64,000 bases of DNA from Bradyrhizobium glycinis (lineage in GTDB: Bacteria; Pseudomonadota; Alphaproteobacteria; Rhizobiales; Xanthobacteraceae). The position numbers were made by a program, and so were the translations under genes. Below are positions 51,715-61,920 of the stretch, in pieces (the stretch's first letter is position 1; every line of letters starts with the position of its first letter). The notes beneath the pieces were generated by a model that did no database searches, was not told where the DNA came from, and worked only from the letters and a program-made list of their open reading frames with translations. Location of the stretch: assembly GCF_016031655.1 (NCBI RefSeq), contig NZ_JACCHQ010000011.1, positions 62,001-126,000 of the forward strand, in the 5' to 3' direction.

Positions 51715-52638
51715 ATGCTCGCGTTCCTGATCCGCCGCGTCCTGCAGACCATCCCGACCGTGCTCGCCGTGGTGCTGCTGGTGTTCGTGCTGTTCAGCGT
51801 CGTTCCCGGCAGCATCGTCTCGAGCATGAGCGACGACAGCGATCCGCAAGTCGAGCTGCGCATGAAGAAGCAGCTCGGCCTCGATCAGCCCGTCTATATG
51901 CGCTTCGGCGCCTATGTCGCGCGACTCGCGACCGGCGATCTCGGAGCCTCGTTCCGGACCCGTGAGCCTGTCACGGCCATGATCGCCAAGCGGGCCTGGC
52001 CGACACTGCAACTGATCTTCGCATCCATGGCGTTTGCGGTACTGCTCGGCGTGCCGCTCGGCTTCGTCGCGGCCTTGCGGCCGGGCAGCCTCGTCGACAC
52101 CGTCTCGATGATGCTGGCGGTGTCGGGCCTGTCTTTGGCCAAGTTCTGGCTCGGACTGCTGTTGATGTACCTGTTCGCGCTCAAGCTCGGCTGGCTGCCG
52201 AGTTTCGGCTATGGCGATGGCAGCCTCAAATATCTGATCCTGCCCGCCGTGACGCTCGGCGTCTCGCCGATGGCGCTGCTGGCGCGGACGACGCGCGCCG
52301 CGGTGCTCGAGATCATGACCGCGGACTTCGTCCGCACGGCGCGTTCGAAGGGCATGAGCGAGACCAGGGTCGTGAAATGGCACGTGATGCGCAATGCGCT
52401 CGTTCTCATCCTCACGACCATGGGTCTGCAATTCGGCGCGTTGATGGGGCAGGCGGTCGTGGTCGAGAAATTGTTCTCCTGGCCGGGCATCGGCTCGTTG
52501 CTGGTCGACAGCGTGCTCCAGCGCGACATTCCCGCCGTCCAGGGCTCCATCCTCGTCGTGGTGCTGTTCTTTCTGTCGATCAATCTCTTGATCGACGTGC
52601 TCTACGGCGTGATCGATCCCAGGATCAGATACGCATGA
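51715..52638 (+). CDS. dppB: peptide ABC transporter permease 1
   Basis: The product is 307 residues with six helices. The N-terminal domain ends in the DppB-type KKQLGLDQPVYMRF segment and the EAA loop is TARSKGMSETRVVKWHVMRNAL. It forms half of the membrane channel. It overlaps dppC by four bases. Confidence 0.94.
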   Translation: MLAFLIRRVLQTIPTVLAVVLLVFVLFSVVPGSIVSSMSDDSDPQVELRMKKQLGLDQPVYMRFGAYVARLATGDLGASFRTREPVTAMIAKRAWPTLQLIFASMAFAVLLGVPLGFVAALRPGSLVDTVSMMLAVSGLSLAKFWLGLLLMYLFALKLGWLPSFGYGDGSLKYLILPAVTLGVSPMALLARTTRAAVLEIMTADFVRTARSKGMSETRVVKWHVMRNALVLILTTMGLQFGALMGQAVVVEKLFSWPGIGSLLVDSVLQRDIPAVQGSILVVVLFFLSINLLIDVLYGVIDPRIRYA

Positions 52639-53456
52639 AGCTCCGCGCCAATCTCGTCATCGGCGGGTCGTTGTTCGCGCTGGCGATCCTCGTCGGCCTG
52701 CTCGCGCCCTGGCTGGCACACACCGATCCGGTCATGGACGCCAACCTCATGAATGCGGAGGAGCCACCGAGCTGGACCTGGTGGTTCGGCACCGACGCGC
52801 AGGGCCGCGACATCTATTCCCGCGTCCTCTACGGCGCGCGCGTCTCTCTGACGGTCGGCATCGTCTCCCAGCTCATCAACAGCGTCATCGGCGTGGCGCT
52901 CGGCCTGAGTGCCGGCTATTTCGGCGGCTGGTGGGACGATGTCGTCAATGCCCTGACCAATCTCATGCTCGCGATTCCCTCGCTGATCTTCGCGCTCGCC
53001 ATCATGGCGGTGCTGGGTCCCGGCCTGACCAGCCTGTTGATCGCGCTCGGGCTGACCAACTGGTCGTTCACCTGCCGGCTCGCACGGGCCTCGGCGCTGT
53101 CGCTGCGGAGCCAGGGTTATGTGCAGGCGGCAACCGTGCTTGGCTACGGCGATGCGCGCATCATGATCACGCAGCTGCTGCCGAACATGCTGGGACCGAT
53201 CGTCGTCATCGGCACGCTGGGCATGGGCAGCGCGGTGCTGTCCGAAGCCGCATTGTCGTTCCTGGGCCTCGGCGTCCGCCCGCCCTTTCCGAGCTGGGGC
53301 AGCATGTTGTCGGAGGCGCGTGAGCAGATCACGACGGCGCCGTGGCTTTCGATTTTTCCCGGTCTTGCCATCTTCCTGACCGTGCTCGGCCTCAATCTGC
53401 TCGGCGACGGTCTGCGCGACATTCTCGATCCGCAATCGCGGAGCCGGCGCACATGA
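52635..53456 (+). CDS. dppC: peptide ABC transporter permease 2
   Basis: The product is 273 residues. Family marks are WFGTDAQGRDIYSRVLYGAR after the first helix and the EAA loop around AATVLGYGDARIMITQLLPN. It pairs with DppB. Its start overlaps the dppB stop and its stop overlaps dppD, so all are co-translated. Confidence 0.94.
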   Translation: MKLRANLVIGGSLFALAILVGLLAPWLAHTDPVMDANLMNAEEPPSWTWWFGTDAQGRDIYSRVLYGARVSLTVGIVSQLINSVIGVALGLSAGYFGGWWDDVVNALTNLMLAIPSLIFALAIMAVLGPGLTSLLIALGLTNWSFTCRLARASALSLRSQGYVQAATVLGYGDARIMITQLLPNMLGPIVVIGTLGMGSAVLSEAALSFLGLGVRPPFPSWGSMLSEAREQITTAPWLSIFPGLAIFLTVLGLNLLGDGLRDILDPQSRSRRT

Positions 53457-54425
53457 CCGGCAGTCCGCTGCTCGAGGTCGAGGATCTCCGCATCGATCTC
53501 GATGACGGATCGAGGCGCGTTGCCGCGGCCGAAGGCGTTTCATTCCGCATCGATCGCGGCGAGACGTTCGGCCTCGTCGGCGAGTCCGGCTGCGGCAAGA
53601 GCATCACGGCGCTCGCCTTGATCGGCCTGCTGCGGCCGCCGCTCTCGATCGGCGGCGGCGTCATCCGGTTCGAGGGACAGGAGATCCAGCACCTGTCCGC
53701 CGCCGGGCAACGGCAGCTGCGCGGCAATCGCATCGCCATGATCTTCCAGGAGCCGATGACGGCGCTGAACCCGGTCTCGCCCGTGGGGCGGCAGATCGCC
53801 GAGATGTTCGTGCTGCACAAGGGCAAGAGCTGGCGGGAAGCCAACCAGCTGGCGGTCGAGGCGCTCGCGAGCGTCCGCGTCCCCGCGCCGGAGCGGCGCG
53901 TCAAGGACTATCCGCATCAGCTGTCCGGCGGGATGCGCCAGCGCGTGATGATCGCGATTGCGCTCGCCTGCGGTCCGGACCTCTTGATCGCCGACGAGCC
54001 GACCACCGCGCTCGACGTCACCGTGCAGGCGGAGATCATCGAGCTGATGCGCAATCTGTGCGCCGAGCGTGGAACGGCGATCCTGATGATCAGTCACGAT
54101 CTCGGCCTCGTTGCCAATGTCTGCCGCCGCGTCGCCGTCATGTATGCCGGCCGCATCGTCGAGGAGCGCGGCTCCGCCGACATCTTCCGCGCGCCCTCCC
54201 ATCCCTATACGCAGGGCCTCGTCGACTCGCTGCCGCGGCTCGGCAGCCGCGCCGCGCACGGCCGCAGCAGGCTGAAGGAGATCGCCGGCGTCGTGCCTGC
54301 GATTACGCGCTTCCCCGATGGCTGCCGGTTCAATCCGCGTTGCGCGCAGGCGACCGATATTTGCCGAACCACCGCGCCGCCGATGGAAGAGCTGGAGGCG
54401 GGCGGTTTCGTCCGGTGTCACCACC

Positions 54426-54433
<8 letters not shown>
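53453..54433 (+). CDS. dppD: peptide ABC transporter ATPase 1
   Basis: The product is 326 residues. The Walker A motif is GESGCGKS, the signature LSGGMRQRVMIA, the Walker B DLLIADEPTTALD and the switch histidine in MISHDLG. The C-terminal peptide-transporter domain has the cysteine-bearing CRFNPRCAQATDIC. It powers import together with DppF. Confidence 0.95.
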
Positions 54434-55448
<1,015 letters not shown>

Positions 55449-55557
55449 CGACTTGCTCAATGTCCGCTTCGACCCGAAAGCGACCGAATTGCTGTGCCGC
55501 TGCGAAGTGACGCGATGGGCCGAGAGGCGACATCAAAGATTTTTCGATGTAGCGGGC

Positions 55558-56037
55558 CTATTTTGGTGGCGGACTGTCAGCGTTCCAAGTGTCGCGCCAA
55601 TAGAGCCATTTACCGCCGACCTTTTTCGATACTGACAGAAACTTGCCGGTCTCGACCACATTCCCTGCCTTGTCCTTGATCGTATAGGAGCCCGAAGACC
55701 AGCCCTGGTTGCCGTTGGCGCCGCCATCCTGTTTGTCGGCGAAACTGAACACAAGGCCGGCCTTGGCTGCTTCCGACGACATGTTCGCCAGGAAAGTGCG
55801 AATGGCGTCGCGACCCGTCACAGCCGGTGCGTTGGGCGGCATCAACACTGCGCGTTCGTCGTACAACTTCGCCATCGCATCGCCGTCGGCGGCCGTGAAG
55901 CCTTTTAGCCAAGCCTGATCGGCCGCATGGAGTGCCTTCACCTCCGCCTCCGGTCCGGCAGCCCACGCCGGCAAACCTACAACGGAGAACATCATGAAGA
56001 ACGATATGACATTTGCGACTTGAGCTACTGTGCGCAT
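55558..56037 (-). CDS. exported SnoaL-like (DUF4440) protein
   Basis: The product is 159 residues. A signal peptide ends at AWAAG (about residue 27). A SnoaL/DUF4440-type cone fold follows (LHAADQAWLKGFTAADGDAM, LYDERAVLMPPNAP, GRDAIRTFLANM, then YWRDTWN at the end). ATG 56037 has GGAGGA upstream. The family includes enzymes and binding proteins, and no substrate can be given. It stands alone; the 483 bases 56038-56520 show no gene that I can support. Confidence 0.82.
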   Translation of the reverse strand: MRTVAQVANVISFFMMFSVVGLPAWAAGPEAEVKALHAADQAWLKGFTAADGDAMAKLYDERAVLMPPNAPAVTGRDAIRTFLANMSSEAAKAGLVFSFADKQDGGANGNQGWSSGSYTIKDKAGNVVETGKFLSVSKKVGGKWLYWRDTWNADSPPPK

Positions 56038-56520
56038 AGCTATTCCTCCGCGTGGCCCACCCGCGCGCTCAAGGTAGCACTTCAGTCGCCAGAGGGAAGG
56101 CGGCTCAGGCGGTCGCATCTCGGCCTCGGCCTAGCAGCGCTGAAAAGCTCCAGGCCTCAATGCGTAAGCTGACGGCCGCGTGCGAGGCCGAGGTCAAGTG
56201 CCGGAAAATCAGCAACAGATTGGTGGGTCATATAGAAACGGGAAATGTCCCTGCCATACTTTCTGGGATGCACCCCATCCCGGTCAAGCATCATTGAGGA
56301 AGTCCGTGGTCCTCAGCAACGGCCGCCTCGCCAGCCGCACTGTGACCGCAGCTGGTATTGAAGCAGGCGGCCGGTAGGTCTTGCGGATGTCTGCGTTGGG
56401 TCAAAAACCAGTCTACGCTGCCTGCAAGCCGCTTCCGGTCTACACGAGACAGCCGACGCTTGGGCAAGCTTTGAGCTAGGCAACACCGGGCCATAATCGG
56501 ACAAACGTCCGGCTCCGCAG

Positions 56521-57060
56521 CTACTTCGGATTGCGCGGGAACGGGATGAACCCGTCGCGGTTCGGCATTCGCACCTCCGGCAGCGAGTGCGCATCGATTA
56601 CATCGTTCGGCCCAATGATCCCGTTGAGATTGAGGATGTAGGCCGAGACTGCGTAGACTTCGTCCGCGGTGAGCGATTTTGTATCTTGGAATGGCATTGC
56701 GCGACGGACATAGTCGAACAGGGTTGTTGCATAGGGCCAGAAACTTCCCACAGTCTTTATCGGCGTTTTATCCGGCGCCAGTGTGCCGATGCCGCCGACG
56801 AGCGCTCCAGCGAGCGCGACGTTGGGCCTCTCTCCCTTCTCGCCGTGACAGGCCTGACATTTCGCTACATAGATGGCCTCACCCTCGATTGCGGTACCTC
56901 GGCCAGGCGGCAGACCTGCGCCATCCGGTCCGATGCTGATGTCCCACGGGGCGATATCGGCCGGCGCGATCGGTTGCCCGAGCTGCGGGGCTTGGGCCTG
57001 TGCCGCCGGTGCCAAGGTCAGCATGGCTATGCAGACTGCAATGGGTTTAAGCGTAAACAT
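56521..57060 (-). CDS. SoxD-like periplasmic cytochrome c
   Basis: The product is 179 residues. A signal peptide ends at AQAQ. One haem motif CQACHGEKGE follows at about 73-82, and a distal methionine is likely in RRAMPFQ. Its ending (SLPEVRMPNRDGF) recalls SoxD/sulfite-dehydrogenase cytochromes. Two-haem SoxD is much longer, so this is a single-haem type. It overlaps the molybdo-subunit gene by 14 bp and should be its electron acceptor. Confidence 0.85.
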   Translation of the reverse strand: MFTLKPIAVCIAMLTLAPAAQAQAPQLGQPIAPADIAPWDISIGPDGAGLPPGRGTAIEGEAIYVAKCQACHGEKGERPNVALAGALVGGIGTLAPDKTPIKTVGSFWPYATTLFDYVRRAMPFQDTKSLTADEVYAVSAYILNLNGIIGPNDVIDAHSLPEVRMPNRDGFIPFPRNPK

Positions 57061-58318
57061 TGCTGACCTCCCCCATCTCGTCAATTCGCCAGCTTGCGAT
57101 GGCGTTGTAGTGGTAGACCCCACGAAAGCCGCGCTCAGCCGCGAACTGCGCGCGCGTTGGCTGCACCATGCCGGTGTCGTCAGTGGCGCGACTCTGCAGC
57201 ACGGCGGGACTCCCGTTCCATTGCCACGCTGCGCGGAAGCGTACAGGCGCCTTTGGCAGGATCGGGCCCTGCAAAGCCGCCGGCGCCCAGCTTCGTCCAC
57301 CGTCAGCCGACACGTCGACCTGCCGGATGCTGCCGTTGCCCGACCAGGCAAGCCCGGAGATCTCGTAGAATCCCGGTTCCCTCAGCGCGAGCCCCGGCGA
57401 CGGCCGCGTGATGACGGATTTGACTTCGATCGGAAACACGAACTGCCAGGCCTTTTCGTCTTTGAGCAGGATCGTGTACTTCGATGTTTCGTCTTTGGTC
57501 ATGGCGGGGCCGGCAGTCAGCTTGAGCCGACGCAGCCACTTCACATTCATGTTGCCCTCGAAACCAGGCAGCAGCAGCCGCACGGGGTAGCCGTTCGAAG
57601 GCCGCACTCGCTCTCCGTTCTGATAGAGACAGAGCAGCGCATCATCCATCGCCTTGGTGAGGGGGATGCTACGGCTCATGGCGGCAGCATCAGCGCCCTC
57701 GGCGATCACCCAGCGTGCCTCAGGTTCGATGCCGGCTTCATCGAGCAAAGTGGACAGCCGCACGCCAGTCCATTCCGAGCAACCCAGCAGGCCGTGAATA
57801 GCCGCCACATTGAGCGGCTGGGCCTGAGGCGCGTTGAGCGCCAGGCTGTTGCCGCCACACTCGATGAAGGCGATGCGCGATTGCATCGGATAGCGAGACA
57901 GCGCTTCGAGCGTAAACACAAGCGGGCGCTTCACAAGTCCATGGATCACCAGCCGGTGTTGATCGGGATCGATTTCTGGGACGCCGGAATGGCTACGTTC
58001 GAAATGCAGACCGGATGGCGTGATCATTCCTTCGAGCATGTGCAGCGGCGTGCGTGACGAGCCGACACCGGGTGGGTTCGGGGGCGGCGGAAATACTTTG
58101 ACCACCTTGCTCTCGAACGGTGACGGCTGGCCATAGCCGGCAAATCCCGTACCCGGCACCTTCATCCAAGGCTGCACCGCAAGGGGTTCTGCCGATCCGC
58201 AGGATAAGCCCGCACCGGTCGCACCGATAACGAGCGTGCCTTCGAGAAAGACGCGGCGGCTTAGAATTCCATTGCCCGCCGCCGGATCGCCTAGTTCGGG
58301 ATGTGTTCTTCTAATCAT
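57047..58318 (-). CDS. SoxC-like molybdopterin sulfane/sulfite dehydrogenase
   Basis: The product is 423 residues. A twin-arginine signal (SRRVFLEGTLVIGATG) shows Tat export with cofactor. The sulfite-oxidase fold has HFERSHSGVPEIDP, the molybdenum-binding cysteine in FIECGGNS, and a dimerisation domain with ISGLAWSGNGSIRQVDVSADGG. ATG 58318 has GGGAG upstream. It would oxidise a sulfur substrate in the periplasm, passing electrons to the adjacent cytochrome. soxXYZAB genes are not adjacent. Confidence 0.88.
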   Translation of the reverse strand: MIRRTHPELGDPAAGNGILSRRVFLEGTLVIGATGAGLSCGSAEPLAVQPWMKVPGTGFAGYGQPSPFESKVVKVFPPPPNPPGVGSSRTPLHMLEGMITPSGLHFERSHSGVPEIDPDQHRLVIHGLVKRPLVFTLEALSRYPMQSRIAFIECGGNSLALNAPQAQPLNVAAIHGLLGCSEWTGVRLSTLLDEAGIEPEARWVIAEGADAAAMSRSIPLTKAMDDALLCLYQNGERVRPSNGYPVRLLLPGFEGNMNVKWLRRLKLTAGPAMTKDETSKYTILLKDEKAWQFVFPIEVKSVITRPSPGLALREPGFYEISGLAWSGNGSIRQVDVSADGGRSWAPAALQGPILPKAPVRFRAAWQWNGSPAVLQSRATDDTGMVQPTRAQFAAERGFRGVYHYNAIASWRIDEMGEVSNVYA

Positions 58319-58591
58319 GAGCAGCACTCCCTTATCGCGGTCAATGGAAGCATATCGTTGCCCGCGCGCACGGCTAGCGCTCGGTGAGAGACCGGCACAA
58401 GAGGACTGTCGGTTTTATTGAGCGTACGATGCCAGCCGACGGCATTCCCTGCTGCCATTCGCCTCGAAGGAGACGTCGGCACGTCTCGAAAGCAGCTCCA
58501 AAGAAGCGTACAAGATCCCACGCCTTTTCAAAAGACGTCGATGTTGACCAGAATGTCGCACAAACAAGTCCGGTCAAAACCAGCGACTCGG

Positions 58592-58678
58592 ATGTCCGAG
58601 TTGGGTCATTTTCGACCGATGCAGCGGGCATTGTCGGCCGGTCGATTCCGCTTTGCTACAAGGAACACCGCTGCCGGG
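58592..58678 (+). repeat. possible piece of a dispersed Bradyrhizobium repeat
   Basis: The frame reads MSELGHFRPMQRALSAG. I associate such strings with non-coding dispersed repeats translated in many Bradyrhizobium genomes. It is recalled rather than searched. The 398-base stretch 58319-58716 shows no intact gene. Confidence 0.33.
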
Positions 58679-58716
58679 GTAGCTAGACGCCGAGTTATTA
58701 CGGTTTTGCGGTCACC

Positions 58717-59343
58717 TCAACTCCCGACGCCGCCCACCAGACGCGGGCGCCGGTTTGCGCTTGGCTTCTCGGTCGCCAGAGCGCGCAGCCACGCGCGAAA
58801 GCTGACGACCTCCGGACAGTCCGCCGTGCCTTCCGGCGCAACCAGCCAATCACCCGCGCCTGATCCCTCATTAATCCGTTCGCAGCGATAGCCCGGATGG
58901 TGGCTCACGCCGCGGGCGATCAAGAGATCGACCTTTCCCTCGACGAGCTCGTGCAGGCCGGCGGGCTGCAGCACCCGCAAGCCGATCTCCGCATGCGCGC
59001 TGCGAAACGCCGCTAGGTCGAGGCGACGCAGGTCGTAACTGCCGTGGACCCCCAATTGCAGCAGCGCCGTGCCTGATGGCTTCAACTGCGAGGTCGCCTC
59101 GGCAATGTGGCGAAAGCCTTCGGAGATCCCGGGCAGATAGGCCTGGCCTGCCTCGGTCAGGATGAGCTGCTTGTGCAGCCGTTCGAACAGTTGCACGCCG
59201 AGGCGCGCCTCCAGGGCTTTCACCTGCTGCCCCACGGCCGCGGGCGTGACGTGCAATTCGTGCGCGGCGAGCTTGAAGCTGAGATGGCGCGCGGCGGCCT
59301 CGAAGGCGCGGAGCGCGTTGAGCGGGGGAAGGGCGTAGGTCAT
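58717..59343 (-). CDS. shortened LysR-family regulator
   Basis: The product is 208 residues, whereas LysR regulators have about 300. The N-terminal winged-helix is complete and GcvA-like (PPLNALRAFEAAARHLSF, HVTPAAVGQQVKALEARLG). The effector domain starts normally (DLLIARGVSHHPGY) but then jumps to a typical C-terminal end (DWLVAPEG, FRAWLRALATE), as if about 90 residues were deleted in frame. It can probably bind DNA; effector sensing is doubtful. It is divergent from ridA. Confidence 0.85.
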   Translation of the reverse strand: MTYALPPLNALRAFEAAARHLSFKLAAHELHVTPAAVGQQVKALEARLGVQLFERLHKQLILTEAGQAYLPGISEGFRHIAEATSQLKPSGTALLQLGVHGSYDLRRLDLAAFRSAHAEIGLRVLQPAGLHELVEGKVDLLIARGVSHHPGYRCERINEGSGAGDWLVAPEGTADCPEVVSFRAWLRALATEKPSANRRPRLVGGVGS

Positions 59344-59473
59344 CGCAACCGCACTTTGACACCGATGGGCCGCGTCCTTGCAATAGATTTTCTTGCGCTG
59401 AACCGCAGCAATGATGCTTTGCGCTAGCGCGATGCCGCCGGATACGGTCGACCCGCAAATCCGGAGAAATGCC

Positions 59474-59866
59474 ATGTCCCCAGCCCACATCGTCAGCCAC
59501 AATCCCGCAACGGTTCACCCGCCTGCCGGCGGCTACTGCATGGGACTTGAGCTGGAGCAGCATCGCCGCCTGCTTTTCATCAGCGGCCAGGTCCCTGAAA
59601 AATCGGACGGCACCGTACCCGACGGCTTCGAGGCGCAATGCGAGCAGGCCTGGCGCAATGTCAGGGAAGTGCTCGCCGCGGCAGGCCTCGGCGTCGAGCA
59701 CCTGGTCAAGGTTACCACGTTCCTGACCGATCGCAGTCAGGTCGTCACCAACCGCGCCATTCGCCGCGCCATGCTCGGGGAGCACCAGCCGGCGCTGACT
59801 GTCGTGGTCGTCGAGACCGTCGACAGCAAATGGCTGCTGGAGATCGAGGCGATCGCCGCGGAGTGA
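59474..59866 (+). CDS. RidA/YjgF family imine deaminase-like protein
   Basis: The product is 130 residues. The fold is seen in LLFISGQVPEKSDGTVPDGF, QAWRNVREVLAAAG and VKVTTFLTDRS. The usual RidA arginine region near the end is altered (RAIRRAMLGEHQPALTVVVVE), so true enamine/imine deaminase activity is uncertain. ATG 59474 has GGAGA nearby. Divergent from the short LysR gene and upstream of the ATC-hydrolase-like gene. Confidence 0.88.
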   Translation: MSPAHIVSHNPATVHPPAGGYCMGLELEQHRRLLFISGQVPEKSDGTVPDGFEAQCEQAWRNVREVLAAAGLGVEHLVKVTTFLTDRSQVVTNRAIRRAMLGEHQPALTVVVVETVDSKWLLEIEAIAAE

Positions 59867-59912
59867 GGCGGCGTCGTCGATGTTGCAATGAGCCAATCAT
59901 ATCAGGTGTCCA

Positions 59913-60614
59913 ATGGCTGAGATCCATCCGTTCTACCAGACGCACCGGCACGCGATGGAGGCCTCCATGCGCGAGCGACTAGACCTTGCCGAAGCGATGC
60001 TCCGCGAGCACGCGCATCTCTCCGATATCGACGCAATCAGGCAGGAGGTGATGGACGAATTCGAGATCGTCCTCACCCAGATGCCCTATGTCGGCGGCGC
60101 GGCAAGCCGCATGAGTGATTTCTTCATGCGCCTGACCGGCTTCATGGCCATCAGTCGGGTGCTGCGGCGGCGTGGCGTGCCGGTGCCCGTGATCGGCGAG
60201 ATCGAGCGGGAAATCTACAAGGCGCAGCTGCTGACGACACCCGAAGCCGAGCGTCTCGCCGCGGGGCGTCAATTCATGTCACGGGAGAACCAGGCCTTGA
60301 TGCGCGAACAGGCAGCAAGGAGCGTTACAAACGCTCACCAAACCGAGTTTCCGGAAGACTTCGTCTACGATTTCGTCGAGCCGGGTCCGCAGGACAGCTT
60401 CGAGTTCGGCATCGACTACAAGGCCTGCGGCTTCTGCAAGCTCGCGGCGCGCCACGGCGACAAGGAGATCCTGCCGAACATCTGCGGCCTCGACTTCGTC
60501 GCCTACGCCACGCGAGGCATCCGCCTGGAGCGGACCCAGACGCTGGCGGGCGGCGCCAGCCACTGCAATTTCCGCTTCTCGCGGCTACCGTCGAATGTGA
60601 AGGCTGAGAGTTAG
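59913..60614 (+). CDS. L-2-amino-thiazoline-4-carboxylate hydrolase family protein
   Basis: The product is 233 residues. The C-terminal half has the family pattern: FGIDYKACGFCKLAARHGDKE, ILPNICGLDF, and RTQTLAGGASHCNFRF with conserved cysteines. A helical N-terminal half precedes it. Characterised relatives open the ATC ring in cysteine formation, but most members have other unknown substrates. It follows ridA by 46 bases and may act on a product that RidA clears. Confidence 0.75.
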   Translation: MAEIHPFYQTHRHAMEASMRERLDLAEAMLREHAHLSDIDAIRQEVMDEFEIVLTQMPYVGGAASRMSDFFMRLTGFMAISRVLRRRGVPVPVIGEIEREIYKAQLLTTPEAERLAAGRQFMSRENQALMREQAARSVTNAHQTEFPEDFVYDFVEPGPQDSFEFGIDYKACGFCKLAARHGDKEILPNICGLDFVAYATRGIRLERTQTLAGGASHCNFRFSRLPSNVKAES

Positions 60615-60623
60615 CCCCGCATC

Positions 60624-60703
60624 GTCATTGCGAGCGCAGCGAAGTAATCCAGACTGCCGCCGCGGAAAGACTCTGGATTGCTTCGCTGCGCTCGCAATGA
60701 CGG
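60624..60703. repeat. REP-like palindrome with 31-bp arms
   Basis: Arms at 60624-60654 and 60673-60703 are inverted copies with one mismatch (which can pair as G-U) around an 18-nt spacer. It lies just after the ATC-hydrolase-like gene and before the convergent ABC permease gene. The core (cgtcattgcgagcgcagcg) is, as I recall, widespread in Bradyrhizobium genomes. It may work as a bidirectional terminator. Confidence 0.85.
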
Positions 60704-60883
60704 GGTAAGCCACGGCTCTTGGACGTGCCTGCCGATGATGACATCATACCCCTGTTTTGCCCGACGGAGCAAATCGACTTCGCCAAATCGGCAATTTCAC
60801 GACATTCGCCGGCAAGTCATTGATTTCGCTGGCCCCGGCTACTGTGCATGGGGTTGTTTTCGCACTTTTTGTTTGCCGGCCGT

Positions 60884-61909
60884 CTACTCCGCCGCTTTCT
60901 CCCTCAGGCGCTGTGCATAGACGTTGATGACCAGCGCCGCCAGGAGGATCAGGCCGCGGATCAGGATCTTCAGGAAGCTGTCGATGTTGACGTGGTCGAG
61001 GCCATTGTTGAGCACGCCGAGCACAAAGAGGCCGACGATGGTGTTGCCGATGCCGCCGCGGCCGCCGAACAGGCTGGTGCCGCCGACCACGACGGCGGCG
61101 ATGGAATCGAGCAGGTAGGTGTCGAACTCGTTCTGCTGCGCGCTGCCGAAATGGGCGACGCCCAGCATGCCGCCGATGCCCGAGCACACCGCCGAGATGA
61201 CCATGACCGCACCGAGGATCAGCTTGACGTTAAGGCCCGAATATTCGGCTGCCTCGCGATTGCCGCCGACCATGTACACGTAGCGGCCGAAGCGTGTGTA
61301 GGTCAGCACCAGATGGCCGGCGAGCAGCATGATGGCGGCGACGATGACGATCCAGGGGATGCCGCCGATCGAACCCGAGCCGAGCGTCGTGATCAGGCTC
61401 GGCACCTTGTAGGCGATCTGGCCGCGCACCAGGAGCGCGGAGATGCCGGCGGCGATCTGCATCATCGCCAACGTCATGATGAAGGAGGGGATGCCGATCA
61501 CGGTCAGCCCCAGCGCGTTGACGAGGCCGAGCAAGGCGCAGAGCAGGAGCGACAGGATGATCGCGACCGCGCCGGGCAGGGGGACGTTGGCGATGTTGAC
61601 GTAGGATTCCTGCAGCGTGAAGTAGGCGACCGCAATGCCGGTGACATTGGCGATGGCAGCGATCGACAGGTCGATCTCGGCGCAGAGGATCACGAAGGTG
61701 AGGCCGACGGCGATGATGCCTGTCACCGATACTTGGGTCAGGATGTTGCCGAGATTGTCGAGCGTCGCGAAGGAGGGACTGGCGAACGCGAAGAAGGCGG
61801 TGAGGAAGATCAGCGTCAGGAACGGAGCGATGTTGCGCATCTGCGAGCGCAGGAAGGGCGCAAGGCCCCGCGTCCGTTGTCCCGTCGCCATGGCCGTCTC
61901 GCTGCTCAT
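60884..61909 (-). CDS. ribose/xylose-type ABC transporter permease
   Basis: The product is 341 residues with about ten helices. The RbsC-type motif FGRYVYMVGGNREAAEYSGLNV is near residue 210, and GGTSLFGGRGGIGNTIVGLF comes later. ATG 61909 has GGAG six bases upstream; a GTG at 61924 overlapping the ATPase stop is an alternative. It is the third gene of the sugar-type transporter. Confidence 0.93.
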   Translation of the reverse strand: MSSETAMATGQRTRGLAPFLRSQMRNIAPFLTLIFLTAFFAFASPSFATLDNLGNILTQVSVTGIIAVGLTFVILCAEIDLSIAAIANVTGIAVAYFTLQESYVNIANVPLPGAVAIILSLLLCALLGLVNALGLTVIGIPSFIMTLAMMQIAAGISALLVRGQIAYKVPSLITTLGSGSIGGIPWIVIVAAIMLLAGHLVLTYTRFGRYVYMVGGNREAAEYSGLNVKLILGAVMVISAVCSGIGGMLGVAHFGSAQQNEFDTYLLDSIAAVVVGGTSLFGGRGGIGNTIVGLFVLGVLNNGLDHVNIDSFLKILIRGLILLAALVINVYAQRLREKAAE

Positions 61910-61920
61910 GTGCTTCTCCG

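Noticed and set aside
55449..55557. Second piece of a dispersed repeat after dppF (frame reading NVRFDPKATE)
   Set aside because: The resemblance to Bradyrhizobium repeat words is too short to support a feature.
56038..56520. Short open frames between the SnoaL-like gene and the cytochrome gene
   Set aside because: No ribosome sites, no domains, and composition unlike the neighbouring genes.
58374..58686. Open frames on both strands upstream of the SoxC-like gene
   Set aside because: They overlap each other, lack ribosome sites and show no protein-like pattern. They are better explained by repeat remnants.
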